Shown here: piece after piece, positions 27,162 to 38,596 of the stretch
Layout of the letters: each line of letters opens with the position of its first letter
Position numbering within the stretch: position 1 is the stretch's first letter
DNA from: Alphaproteobacteria bacterium MedPE-SWcel
GTDB lineage: Bacteria; Pseudomonadota; Alphaproteobacteria; Rhodobacterales; Rhodobacteraceae
Length of the DNA: 64,000 bases
Assembly (NCBI GenBank): GCA_001874255.1
Contig: MPDC01000015.1
Coordinates: 46,064-110,063 of the forward strand
Direction: 5' to 3'
Program-made: the position numbers and the translations under genes
The notes under the pieces: generated by a model
Seen by the model: only the letters and a program-made list of their open reading frames with translations
Told to the model about the DNA's origin: nothing
Database searches by the model: none

Positions 27162-27794
27162 ATGTCCCGATTTGCCAAGTCCCGATTTCCCAAGTCCCGA
27201 TTTGCCATCTCCCGCCGCGCGCTGATCGCCAGCGCGGCTGCCAGCCTCGCGACGCCTTCGCTGTTGCGGGCGCAATCCAGCGATGCCTTCCCTCAGGATG
27301 AACCCACCATCCGCGAGCAGATCCCGGTTCAGCGCAATGTCTCGTCCTTCCGGCAACAGAAATGGCAGGATCATTTTGAACAGCTGGGTGTGGGCTGCCT
27401 GCTGGCGGACATCAGCAGCCGGGCGCTTCATTACTGGGGCGAGGATGGCGAGACCTATTTTCTTTTCCCCTCTTCCGTGCCCATGAGCGAAGAGCTGACG
27501 CGGCGCGGATATTCCGAAATTGTCCGCAAGACGGAAAATCCAAGCTGGACCCCGACGGCAAACATGCGCGAGCGTGACCCCAGCCTGCCGCAGCGGATCG
27601 AGGGCGGAGCAGCGGGAAATCCGCTTGGGACCCGCGCTATGTATCTGGATTGGCCGGCCTATCTGGTGCACGGCACCCATGACACCCGCAAGATTGGTCG
27701 CCAGAGCTCCTCCGGGTGTATCGGCCTCTATAATCAGCACGTGGAAAAGCTCTATCCGATGGTCAAGGTCGGCACCCAGGTGCGGTTGCTGTAG
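27162..27794 (+). CDS. L,D-transpeptidase (YkuD family) with Tat-like signal
   Basis: A 210-residue exported protein. The catalytic motif of YkuD enzymes is HGTHDTRKIGRQSSSGCIGL, with the nucleophilic cysteine near residue 185. A twin-arginine-like signal (SRRALIASAAASLATPSLLRA) follows an unusual N-terminus built from a 15-bp DNA repeat coding SRFAK-SRFPK-SRFAI. These enzymes form 3-3 crosslinks or attach proteins to peptidoglycan. The start may lie later, at a non-ATG codon nearer the signal; the ATG at 27162 is the only upstream ATG. Confidence 0.85.
   Translation: MSRFAKSRFPKSRFAISRRALIASAAASLATPSLLRAQSSDAFPQDEPTIREQIPVQRNVSSFRQQKWQDHFEQLGVGCLLADISSRALHYWGEDGETYFLFPSSVPMSEELTRRGYSEIVRKTENPSWTPTANMRERDPSLPQRIEGGAAGNPLGTRAMYLDWPAYLVHGTHDTRKIGRQSSSGCIGLYNQHVEKLYPMVKVGTQVRLL
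27166..27210 (+). repeat. 15-bp tandem repeat inside the L,D-transpeptidase start
   Basis: Three consecutive 15-bp units (27166-27180, 27181-27195, 27196-27210) differ at one to three bases. They keep the reading frame and encode three SRF-containing pentapeptides directly ahead of the twin arginines. Confidence 0.9.
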
Positions 27795-27926
27795 ATCGCG
27801 CCCTCCGGGGGCCATCCGATCCCGCGCCCTGCCGCACCCTTGGGCCGGGCGCGGATCGTTTCACTGGTGTGGGTGGGACCTGTTCCCTCGGCCTGCCCGC
27901 TCAACCTGCCCGCTCAGGCTGCACTC

Positions 27927-29774
27927 TCAGGCTGACAGCGCCATGGATTTGGGCGCATTCCCGTCGCGGTAGTTCTGGAATGCCTTTTCCAACAGGCGTT
28001 CAAAATCCTGGGTGTAGCCCTTGGTATCAAACAGCGGCGCAGAGGTCCGGGCCGCAGCAAGCCGGGTCCTGATATCGGCAAGATAGTCCGGATCCTGCGC
28101 AATCCGCAGCGCGACATCATGGTATTTCTTCTCGCTGGGTGTGACCAGATCCGGCAACCCGGCGGCGGTCAGAATGCTGCCCGCAACCCGTGCGGCAAAT
28201 TGCTCGCCGGTTTTGGTCAGCACCGGCAGCCCCGCCCAGAGCGCATCACTGGCTGTCGTATGGGCGTTCACGTTGAACGTGTCGAGGAAGAGATCCGCAT
28301 ATTTCAAACGCGCCAAATGGCGTTCCGGCAGCATTTTCCCCGTCGGAATGATCCGGTCGGGATCGACGCCGCGCTTTTCCGCTTCGGAACGGATGACACC
28401 GCGGATTTCCGCCGTGGACACGTAGAACCACAGGACGCTGTCCGGCACCTCCTTCAAAAGATTCATCCAGATATCATATTCCCGCGGCGTCACCTTGTAC
28501 GGGTTGTTGAACGAGGAGAACACGAATCCCTCTTCCGGCAATCCATAGGCCGCGCGGCAGGCGTCGACCTCTTCGATATAGCGCGTGTCATCATTGGGCT
28601 GATAGCAATTTGGCATATAGAGGATCGACTCGGTGAAATGCTTGCGCAGTTGCGACGGAACGGTGATCCGGTCGGCCACCATGTAATCCATCGATTTCAA
28701 CCCGGTCGTGCCCGGATAGCCAAGATAGGCGACCTGAACCGGCGCAACACGGTCGTTGAAGATGTCAAGCCGGCCGCCCTCGGTAAAGCCCTTGAGGTCA
28801 ACGGCAATATCAATCTCGTCACGGCGGGCAAGATCCACCAATTCGGCGGTGCTCTTCTTGCGCACGTCCTGAAATTTATCGGCGTTACGACGGGCGCGCT
28901 GGTGCACGTGGTCGTCGGCCTTGGAGCCGTAGTCGTAGAGATAGATTTCGAACTTCTGGCGATCATGCGCCTCCAGCAGACCAGACATAAGGTGCATGGT
29001 GGCGTGATTGTAAAAGTCGTTCGAGAAGTAGCCAATGCGGATCTTCTGACCCTCGGCCCGCACATCCGTGGGTTTGCGGGCTTTGACCGGATTATTGAAT
29101 TTCGCCCGGATCAGGGATTCCGATCGCATCCGCTGAAACGCGCCATCGTCACACAGGGACAGGAAGGCAAAGGGATCAGACACGACGTTCTTGTCATTGA
29201 ATACCTTCAGATAGGTCGGCACCTTGTCAAAATCGTTCCACCGCAGACGGTGCGCTTTGATATGCATCATTCGCGACAGGGCGATCAGGTTCTTGGGGTC
29301 GAATTTCACCGCGATTTCGAAGTATTCGATCGCCTCTTCGTATTTGTTCATTCTCATCAGAAGAGTCGCCACACAGGCATAGTGACTGCCCGTCGTCGGC
29401 TCGAGTTTGATCGCCTTCAGATAGCTCGACAAGGCAGAGGTCAGGTTATCGATGTCCTTGATCAGAGCGTCCCCGAGCTGGGCATGCAGCTCGCCATTGT
29501 CCGGGTCCAGCTCGATGGCCTTGCGCAACAGGGTCACGGCCTGCTTGTTGTCATGTTCCAGCATGAGTTTGCGGGATTTCGCCAGCAGCTTGAGCGCTCG
29601 GCTCTTGGCGGACTCATCCCGGCCCATCCCGCTGCGCAGGTCGTTCTTGAAGTCGTAGGCAAACCTCGCCCGCTCCTGCGACTGGATCGACTTGGCAAAT
29701 TTCTCAAATTCGGGAAATTTCTGTTTCCCCGTTTGGGTCAGGGCGGGTTTGCTGTTTGGGACGGGTTGCGACAC
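27927..29774 (-). CDS. TPR protein with GT41 (O-GlcNAc transferase-like) domain
   Basis: A 615-residue cytosolic protein. Residues 60-190 carry about three TPR units (AVTLLRKAIELDPDNGELHA; EEAIEYFEIAVKFDPKN). Residues 240-600 form a GT41 glycosyltransferase: GYFSNDFYNHATMHLM includes the catalytic-type histidine, and LDTFNVNAHTTASDALWAGL matches the nucleotide-sugar loop. Eukaryotic OGT adds GlcNAc to Ser/Thr; SPINDLY adds fucose; bacterial members glycosylate proteins with mostly unknown targets. No glycosylation cluster is adjacent. It is divergent from the valine operon, and GATCACGCTCC lies in its short leader. Confidence 0.9.
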   Translation of the reverse strand: MSQPVPNSKPALTQTGKQKFPEFEKFAKSIQSQERARFAYDFKNDLRSGMGRDESAKSRALKLLAKSRKLMLEHDNKQAVTLLRKAIELDPDNGELHAQLGDALIKDIDNLTSALSSYLKAIKLEPTTGSHYACVATLLMRMNKYEEAIEYFEIAVKFDPKNLIALSRMMHIKAHRLRWNDFDKVPTYLKVFNDKNVVSDPFAFLSLCDDGAFQRMRSESLIRAKFNNPVKARKPTDVRAEGQKIRIGYFSNDFYNHATMHLMSGLLEAHDRQKFEIYLYDYGSKADDHVHQRARRNADKFQDVRKKSTAELVDLARRDEIDIAVDLKGFTEGGRLDIFNDRVAPVQVAYLGYPGTTGLKSMDYMVADRITVPSQLRKHFTESILYMPNCYQPNDDTRYIEEVDACRAAYGLPEEGFVFSSFNNPYKVTPREYDIWMNLLKEVPDSVLWFYVSTAEIRGVIRSEAEKRGVDPDRIIPTGKMLPERHLARLKYADLFLDTFNVNAHTTASDALWAGLPVLTKTGEQFAARVAGSILTAAGLPDLVTPSEKKYHDVALRIAQDPDYLADIRTRLAAARTSAPLFDTKGYTQDFERLLEKAFQNYRDGNAPKSMALSA

Positions 29775-30053
29775 GGGCGATCACGCTCCTATTCAAGGTG
29801 GTATTTGCGCCTTCACCTATTGGAGAGTAGACGCCATTTGCCCCAAGTTGTGCCAAGAACTTCTTAAAAAACTCCTCAAAACAAGCCAGAAATTGTGAAG
29901 AAACTGCTGATTACCCGAATAGACCGCCGTCTCTCCCGCAGGAACGCAGGAACGCAGGACGGTCTTGCAGATCCGCGCCTTGCGCCATCCCAACGTCCGG
30001 CGTATTAAATAAACAGTCGTTCAATTCTTGCAGCTCAAGGGGGAGGAGAGCCC
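29775..30053. other. Divergent spacer between the GT41 gene and the valine operon
   Basis: No gene is visible in these 279 bp. It holds three copies of the 8-bp unit CGCAGGAA/C (29938-29961), an AT-rich stretch around 29860-29900, and AAGGGGGAGGAGAG before the acyl-CoA dehydrogenase start. Promoters for both genes must lie here; none is certain. Confidence 0.5.
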
Positions 30054-31199
30054 ATGGACTTCGCGATGACAGAAGAACAGACGGCCATTTTCGATATGGC
30101 CTATGGTTTCGGACAGGAGCATATCGCGCCGTTCGCCCGGCAATGGGAAGCGGAGGGATCCATCCCCAAGGCGCTCTGGCCCAAGGTGGGCGAACTTGGT
30201 TTCGGCTCGCTCTATGTGAGCGAAGCCTCCGGGGGCTCGGGCCTCACCCGTCTGGACGCCACGCTGGTGTTTGAGGCCCTGTCGATGGCCTGCCCGTCGG
30301 TCGCCGCCTTCCTGTCGATCCACAACATGTGTGCCAAGATGCTCGACATGTTCGCCAGCGACGCGCTCAAGTCCCGGGTGATGGCGGATGTCATGAGCCT
30401 CAACACCGTGCTGAGCTATTGCCTGACCGAGCCCGGCTCCGGCTCTGATGCGGCGGCGCTCAGCACCCGGGCCGAGCGCAACGCCCAAGGCTACGTGCTG
30501 AACGGTACCAAGGCCTTCATCTCCGGCGGCGGATATTCCGACGCCTATGTCTGCATGGTGCGCACCGGCGAAGACGGCCCCAAAGGGATCTCGACGCTCT
30601 ATGTCGAGGATGGCACGCCGGGGCTGTCCTTTGGCGGGCTGGAAGACAAGATGGGCTGGAAAAGCCAACCCACCGCGCAGGTTCAGTTCGACGATTGCAC
30701 CGTGCCGGCCTCCAACCTCGTGGGCACAGAAGGCGAAGGGTTCAAATACGCGATGAAGGGGCTCGACGGGGGGCGTCTCAATATCGCCGCCTGCTCGCTC
30801 GGTGCGGCGCAGACAGGATTGAGCCAGACCCTGCAATACATGTCCGAGCGCAAGGCCTTTGGCAAATCCATCGACCAGTTTCAGGGGCTGCAATTCCGCC
30901 TCGCGGATATGGAAATCGAATTGCAGGCGGCCCGCGTCTTCCTGCGTCAGGCCGCCTGGAAGCTGGATCAGGGCAGCCCGGATGCGTCAAAATTCTGCGC
31001 CATGGCCAAGAAATTCGTGACCGAGACCGGCTCCAAAGTGGTCGATCAATGCCTGCAACTGCACGGCGGCTATGGCTATCTGGCCGACTACGGGATTGAA
31101 AAACTGGTGCGCGATCTGCGGGTCCATCAGATCCTGGAAGGCACCAACGAGATCATGCGCGTGATTGTCGCGCGCCAGATGCTGGCGGAGCACCACTGA
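30054..31199 (+). CDS. Acyl-CoA dehydrogenase, probably isobutyryl-CoA dehydrogenase
   Basis: A 381-residue FAD enzyme. Family motifs are CLTEPGSGSDAAAL near residue 125, FISGGGYSDAYV, and near the C-terminus QLHGGYGYLADYGIEK and VHQILEGTNEIMR with the catalytic-base glutamate. It is the first gene of a run with 3-hydroxyisobutyryl-CoA hydrolase and mmsB, which points to isobutyryl-CoA (valine pathway) as substrate. Strong ribosome site GGGGGAGGAGAG. The next gene starts 17 bp after its stop. Confidence 0.92.
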   Translation: MDFAMTEEQTAIFDMAYGFGQEHIAPFARQWEAEGSIPKALWPKVGELGFGSLYVSEASGGSGLTRLDATLVFEALSMACPSVAAFLSIHNMCAKMLDMFASDALKSRVMADVMSLNTVLSYCLTEPGSGSDAAALSTRAERNAQGYVLNGTKAFISGGGYSDAYVCMVRTGEDGPKGISTLYVEDGTPGLSFGGLEDKMGWKSQPTAQVQFDDCTVPASNLVGTEGEGFKYAMKGLDGGRLNIAACSLGAAQTGLSQTLQYMSERKAFGKSIDQFQGLQFRLADMEIELQAARVFLRQAAWKLDQGSPDASKFCAMAKKFVTETGSKVVDQCLQLHGGYGYLADYGIEKLVRDLRVHQILEGTNEIMRVIVARQMLAEHH

Positions 31200-31215
31200 C
31201 GGAAGGCCACAGACC

Positions 31216-32259
31216 ATGACCGATATCAATATCCGCATCGAAGGGCGCGCAGGCCGGATCACCTTGACGCGTGAAAAGGCGCTGAACGCGCTCAGCTATG
31301 ACATGTGCATGGCCATCGACGGCGCCCTGAAAGACTGGGCCGACAATGACAGCGTCGCCGTGGTGATCCTGGATGCCGCCGGGCAAAAAGCCTTCTGCGC
31401 CGGCGGCGACATTGCCGAACTCTATGAAACGGGGCGCACGGGCGACTTTGCCTACGGGCGGAAATTCTGGCGCGACGAATACCGTATGAACGCGCGGATT
31501 TTCGAGTATCCGAAGCCCGTCGTCAGCTTCCTGCAGGGGTTCACCATGGGCGGCGGTGTCGGCATCGGCTGCCATGGCACCCATCGTATTGTCGGCGACA
31601 GCAGCAAGATCTCCATGCCCGAATGTGCCATCGGTCTGGTGCCCGACGTGGGCGGATCGCTCCTGTTGGCGCTGGCACCGGGGCGGCTTGGTGAATATCT
31701 GGGCACCACGGGCTATCGCATGCGAGCGGGAGATGCGATTCTTGCGGGCTTTGCTGACCATTTCATCCCCGAGGCGTCATGGCCCGATCTGATGGCCGAG
31801 CTGGCGCGCACAGGCGACGTCGCGCTGGTGGCAGAGGCGGCTGGGCCGGCCCCCGACAGTGCCCTCGCCGCCCTGCAACCTGATATCGATGCCTGTTTTG
31901 CAGGCGAGACCGCCGGCGATATCCTGACCCTTCTGCGCCAACGCGGCGATGAATTTTCCGACGTCTGCCTGACCTCCCTCTCTCCGGGCGCGCCCTTGTC
32001 GATCGCGGCCACGGTAGAGATGATACACCGGCTGCGGTCCACAACCGCGACCATGCGCGCGGCGCTGGATCTGGAGTATCGCTTCACCTATCGCGCGATG
32101 GAACATGGCGATATCCTGGAAGGGGTGCGGGCCTTGATCGTCGACAAGGACAAATCGCCAAAATGGCAATACGCGGACGGGATTGTGCCGGGTGTCGCCG
32201 TCAGTCAGATGCTGATGCCACTGGGGGCCGATGCGCTGACCTTTGAGGAGGAGGAGTGA
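31216..32259 (+). CDS. 3-hydroxyisobutyryl-CoA hydrolase (crotonase family)
   Basis: A 347-residue enzyme of the crotonase superfamily. FCAGGDIAELYETGRTGDFA and PECAIGLVPDVGGSLLLALA are characteristic of the hydrolase branch rather than of hydratases. It frees 3-hydroxyisobutyrate for the next enzyme, MmsB. MTDINIRIEG at 31216 is preferred over an upstream in-frame ATG inside the preceding gene because GGAAGG lies nine bases before it. The gene ends four bases before mmsB. Confidence 0.92.
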   Translation: MTDINIRIEGRAGRITLTREKALNALSYDMCMAIDGALKDWADNDSVAVVILDAAGQKAFCAGGDIAELYETGRTGDFAYGRKFWRDEYRMNARIFEYPKPVVSFLQGFTMGGGVGIGCHGTHRIVGDSSKISMPECAIGLVPDVGGSLLLALAPGRLGEYLGTTGYRMRAGDAILAGFADHFIPEASWPDLMAELARTGDVALVAEAAGPAPDSALAALQPDIDACFAGETAGDILTLLRQRGDEFSDVCLTSLSPGAPLSIAATVEMIHRLRSTTATMRAALDLEYRFTYRAMEHGDILEGVRALIVDKDKSPKWQYADGIVPGVAVSQMLMPLGADALTFEEEE

Positions 32260-32263
32260 GCAG

Positions 32264-33136
32264 ATGAAAATCGGGTTTATCGGACTGGGGAACATGGGCG
32301 CGCCGATGGCGGCCAACCTCGTCAAGGCCGGCCATGAGGTGACAGGTTTTGACATGGCGGAGGTCTCGATCGAAGGCGTCACCATGGCCAGCTCGGCCGC
32401 CGAGGCCGCGACGCAGGCGCAGGTGGTGATCACCATGTTGCCAAACGGGCAGATCCTGCGTCATGTCGCCAATGAGATCATCCCGGCGATGACCAGAGGC
32501 GCGGCCTTTTTGGACTGTTCGACGGTTGACGTGGACAGCGCCCGCGCCGTGGCCGCTCAAGCCGATGAGGCAGGGCTTCTCGCGGTCGATGCACCGGTTT
32601 CGGGCGGGATCGGCGGCGCCTCTGCCGGCACGCTCACCTTCATGGCGGGCGGGTCAAAAGCAGCCTTTGCCATGGCCGCGCCCCTGTTTGATGTCATGGG
32701 ACAAAAAGCCGTGCATTGCGGGGCCTCGGGCGCCGGTCAGGCTGCCAAGATCTGCAACAACATGATCCTTGGCGTCACCATGATCGCCACCTGCGAGGCC
32801 TTCGCCCTGGCGGACAAGCTGGGTCTGGACCGGGACCGCATGTTCGACGTGGTGTCCACATCCTCTGGCTACAGCTGGTCGATGAACGCCTATTGCCCGG
32901 CCCCCGGTGTCGGCCCCAAATCCCCCGCCGACAATGGCTACCAGCCGGGCTTTGCCGCGGAGCTGATGCTGAAGGACCTGCGGCTGTCGCAACAGGCGGC
33001 AGGCAGCGCCGGTGCCGATACTCCGATGGGCCAGCTCGCCGAGGCGCTCTATACGCAGTTTGTCGAGAATGAGGACGGGCTGGGCAAGGATTTCTCGGCG
33101 ATGCTGCCCCGCTTTGAGCAGCGCGGTCGCGACTGA
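32264..33136 (+). CDS. mmsB: 3-hydroxyisobutyrate dehydrogenase
   Basis: A 290-residue NAD-dependent enzyme that oxidises 3-hydroxyisobutyrate to methylmalonate semialdehyde, the substrate of MmsA at 25.5 kb. Features are GFIGLGNMGAPMAANLVKAG at the N-terminus, DAPVSGGIGGASAGTLTFM in the substrate site, and the catalytic lysine in GAGQAAKICNNMILG near residue 170. The ATG at 32264 has a GAGGAGGAGG site overlapping the end of the hydrolase gene, so translation is coupled. Confidence 0.96.
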   Translation: MKIGFIGLGNMGAPMAANLVKAGHEVTGFDMAEVSIEGVTMASSAAEAATQAQVVITMLPNGQILRHVANEIIPAMTRGAAFLDCSTVDVDSARAVAAQADEAGLLAVDAPVSGGIGGASAGTLTFMAGGSKAAFAMAAPLFDVMGQKAVHCGASGAGQAAKICNNMILGVTMIATCEAFALADKLGLDRDRMFDVVSTSSGYSWSMNAYCPAPGVGPKSPADNGYQPGFAAELMLKDLRLSQQAAGSAGADTPMGQLAEALYTQFVENEDGLGKDFSAMLPRFEQRGRD

Positions 33137-33158
33137 CCTGAACGGCCGGGGCCTGGTT

Positions 33159-33210
33159 CCGGGTTTGGCTGCCGGGTTTTGTTGCCGGGTTTGGCTGCGG
33201 GCTTTTGCAT
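33159..33210 (+). repeat. 13-bp tandem repeat after mmsB
   Basis: CCGGGTTTGGCTG, CCGGGTTTTGTTG, CCGGGTTTGGCTG and a diverged fourth copy run head to tail from 33159 to 33210, starting 23 bp after the mmsB stop. Confidence 0.9.
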
Positions 33211-33253
33211 TGGCCCGCAAAGCCGCCCGCACCCGCCGCCCGCCCGCACGCGG

Positions 33254-33297
33254 CAGGACTGGACAGGACAGGACGGGGCAGGATAGGACGGGACTGA
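33254..33297 (+). repeat. 5-bp GGACA-type microsatellite
   Basis: About eight imperfect copies of GGACA/GGACG/GGATA lie between mmsB and the converging DUF2807 gene. No terminator hairpin with a T-run is seen in this 175-bp spacer. Confidence 0.8.
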
Positions 33298-33311
33298 ATC
33301 GACGCCCGCAA

Positions 33312-34025
33312 CTATCCGTTGATACGCACCGAGCCGCCAATGGTCTGGGTCACATCTGTCACCGCTGGCCCGCCGTCGACCGATATGTCGCCGCCGCTTG
33401 AGGCTGTCGCCTGCACACGTTCGGTCGCGGTTGTGTCAATGTCGGCGCCGCTGCTGGCCGTCGCCCGCACCTCCTTGCAACGCAGATCCGACGCATCCAC
33501 ATCCGATCCGCTGGAGGCGGTGACTTTCAGCTGATCACAGCGCCCTGCAATCGACATGCTCGCACCCGCTCTGATCCCGATTTCCAACGTCCTGACGTCA
33601 ATCCCCGCGACCTCCAGATGGCTGCCACTGGTGACGGTGAACGCCACATCCGCGGCCACTGGGCCGGACACCGAGGCCTCGGATCCGGCATGGACCGCCA
33701 GCGCCAAAAGCTCGGGCAGCTCCACGGAAACCTGCAGCGGCCCGTCCAGCAGCCCCATCACCGGCGACCAGCGGTTCTTTCTGTCGATCACCAACAGCGG
33801 ACCGTCCTGAGAGATCTGCAATCGCGACACGCCCGACAGCCCGCCCGCCCGAGCGTCTACCCCATAGGCGCCGCTGCCCGATACCACCGTCAGATCGATG
33901 TTCTCGGTGACTTTGATACTGTGGAAATTCTCGAAATCGTAGCGCTTTTGCTCCGCCTGCGCTGCTGTGGCGGCGAGCGAAATCATCAAGATGGCCCCAC
34001 ATGTCGCCCTTGCATGAAATGACAT
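33312..34025 (-). CDS. Secreted DUF2807 (head GIN domain) beta-helix protein
   Basis: A 237-residue exported protein with a signal peptide (MSFHARATCGAILMISLAAT, cleavage near AQA-EQ). The body is DUF2807-like: FENFHSIKVTENIDLTVVSG, then repeated short strands rich in SGS/SGA (VTASSGSDVDASDL; ATASSGADIDTTA; ATASSGGDISVDG), predicted to make a right-handed beta-helix. The family is thought to act at the cell surface; its function is unknown. TTGGAGG lies seven bases before the chosen ATG. Confidence 0.85.
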   Translation of the reverse strand: MSFHARATCGAILMISLAATAAQAEQKRYDFENFHSIKVTENIDLTVVSGSGAYGVDARAGGLSGVSRLQISQDGPLLVIDRKNRWSPVMGLLDGPLQVSVELPELLALAVHAGSEASVSGPVAADVAFTVTSGSHLEVAGIDVRTLEIGIRAGASMSIAGRCDQLKVTASSGSDVDASDLRCKEVRATASSGADIDTTATERVQATASSGGDISVDGGPAVTDVTQTIGGSVRING

Positions 34026-34092
34026 GTCCAATCCTCCAATGTAAACTCTATTTACATCAGGTGATGTTACGACCCGCAACATTCAAGGGCAT

Positions 34093-34125
34093 CGGCCTAC
34101 AAAAGGGCACCGGCCTACAAAAGGG
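34093..34125. repeat. Direct repeat CGGCCTACAAAAGGG, two copies
   Basis: Identical 15-bp copies at 34093-34107 and 34111-34125 (period 18) lie in the spacer between the DUF2807 gene's 5' end and the uvrA 3' end. No gene is visible in 34026-34227. Confidence 0.85.
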
Positions 34126-34227
34126 AGCTGCCCCCGACATTATGCGCCCTGCCCCGCTCGCATGAGGGATGCGACATGATCACGGCCCAACAGGCCCCAG
34201 CCGATCAAAGGATGGGGCCCGGTCTGC

Positions 34228-37095
<2,868 letters not shown>

Positions 37096-37188
37096 ATCAC
37101 CCTCAAACTTTGCCTAACACATAGGGGACACCCTGCCAGTATCCAAGCAAAAAAGAAGAACGTATGAGGAACGCGCGAAATCTCTGTC

Positions 37189-38373
37189 TCAGTCGGTCGT
37201 TGCCATCTCATAGGCGCGCCGGGATGCGAGTATTTGATGCACGCCCGCGCCGCCGAGAAACAGCAACCCGGTCACCACCGCCAATCCGCTATAGCCGCCG
37301 AGCGAAATCATCGCCACCATCAGCGGGGTGCCGATGGCATTGCCCAGATTGCCCGCCTGGGACATGACGCCATTGGCCTCGGATTGCGCCGCCGATGTGT
37401 GGTTGAGCTGCGGCACCGCGGCGAAACTCGCGCCCTGAACCAAGCCAAAGGCCCCCGCCAGCGCCAGACAGGCCACCCCGTCACCGGGCGCGATCCACAA
37501 CCAGACCATCGCGCCCGTGCAAAGCAGGAAACCGATCTGGATCAATCGGATGGCGGGCATGAACCGTAGCATGGTCACCCCCAGCGTCATCGAAACCGCA
37601 ATCGACACCAGCGGCATCGCGCCCATGACAAGGGTGCGCACCTCGGCCGGGATGAACGGCGGCAGGACGGTCAGCACCGATACGAAACAGCAGGTATAGA
37701 ACAGCCAGCCCGCCCCCGGCGCGATCTTGAACGGCGAGCGATAGATCGTCAGATGCAGTGCCGGCAGGTCCCCCAGCCGCGGATAGGCGGTCCGCCCCGG
37801 CACCGGCAGATCGCGCAGCGCCACCTGCAGGATCACCGCCAGCAGCGCCATCACGGCGCCATGGGCTGCAAACAGCGCCAACACCCCCTGTGACGCCACC
37901 AAAGGCAGGCCGACCCAACTGAGAATGGCAAATGAGACCCCGAAAAACGTGCTCCAGATCGTCAGGGCGACGCCCCGCGCGGCGCCTGTCGCCAAGAGCG
38001 CCATCAGGGTCGGCCCCGCGACCACCACACCAAGATGCGAGATGCCCTCGATCACCCGCGTCAGCAGGAACAGGCCGAACGGCAGGTGAAGCACCTGCAG
38101 CGCCGACATCGCCGCTCCGAGCCACAGACAGCAGACCAGCGTCCGCCGATAGCCAAAGGCCGACACGAAGAGCCCCGCCACCACGCCAAAGACGATGCCC
38201 AGCACGCCAACCAGCGACACCGCCCAGCCGATTGACGCCCCCACCCCCGGATAGAGCTCCGGCAGGCGATCGAAGACGACGCTGATCTTGCCATATTGCG
38301 CCGCAGCCCCGAGGCCCGCAGCCCAGATCAGCAGCACCATGCCCCAGTTCACGCGTCCCTGCTGCTGTTCCAT
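37189..38373 (-). CDS. MFS transporter
   Basis: A 394-residue membrane protein with about twelve hydrophobic helices of the major facilitator superfamily, for example WGMVLLIWAAGLGAAAQYGK (TM1) and SLVGVLGIVFGVVAGLFVSA (TM2) followed by FGYRR, the loop 2-3 motif. The start MEQQQGRVNWGM at 38373 has GAGGA upstream; longer in-frame reading has no family likeness. The substrate is unknown. It ends 93 bp from the uvrA start on the same strand. Confidence 0.9.
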   Translation of the reverse strand: MEQQQGRVNWGMVLLIWAAGLGAAAQYGKISVVFDRLPELYPGVGASIGWAVSLVGVLGIVFGVVAGLFVSAFGYRRTLVCCLWLGAAMSALQVLHLPFGLFLLTRVIEGISHLGVVVAGPTLMALLATGAARGVALTIWSTFFGVSFAILSWVGLPLVASQGVLALFAAHGAVMALLAVILQVALRDLPVPGRTAYPRLGDLPALHLTIYRSPFKIAPGAGWLFYTCCFVSVLTVLPPFIPAEVRTLVMGAMPLVSIAVSMTLGVTMLRFMPAIRLIQIGFLLCTGAMVWLWIAPGDGVACLALAGAFGLVQGASFAAVPQLNHTSAAQSEANGVMSQAGNLGNAIGTPLMVAMISLGGYSGLAVVTGLLFLGGAGVHQILASRRAYEMATTD

Positions 38374-38534
38374 CTGCCTGTCCTCATCCCGCCGCAATCG
38401 GAGCGCGAAACCTAGTCGAGACCACAGGCCGAGGCCAGACGGCAGCGCAACTATTTTGTACCCACACAAAGCCAGCCGCCTGGCGATCGCGGCCGCGTGA
38501 TCTGCGGCCCGCACCGGGTGCCACAGCCCTATGC

Positions 38535-38562
38535 AAAAGGCCGGGCGTCGGGCCCGGCCTTT
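38535..38562 (-). terminator. Terminator between lpdA and the MFS gene
   Basis: Perfect 11-bp arms AAAGGCCGGGC (38536-38546) and GCCCGGCCTTT (38552-38562) have a 5-nt loop. On the minus strand the stem is followed by T residues, so it ends the lpdA transcript 35 bp after its stop. Confidence 0.88.
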
Positions 38563-38596
38563 TAGTTGCGATCCGATCCGCAGCCCGCAGGATGCG

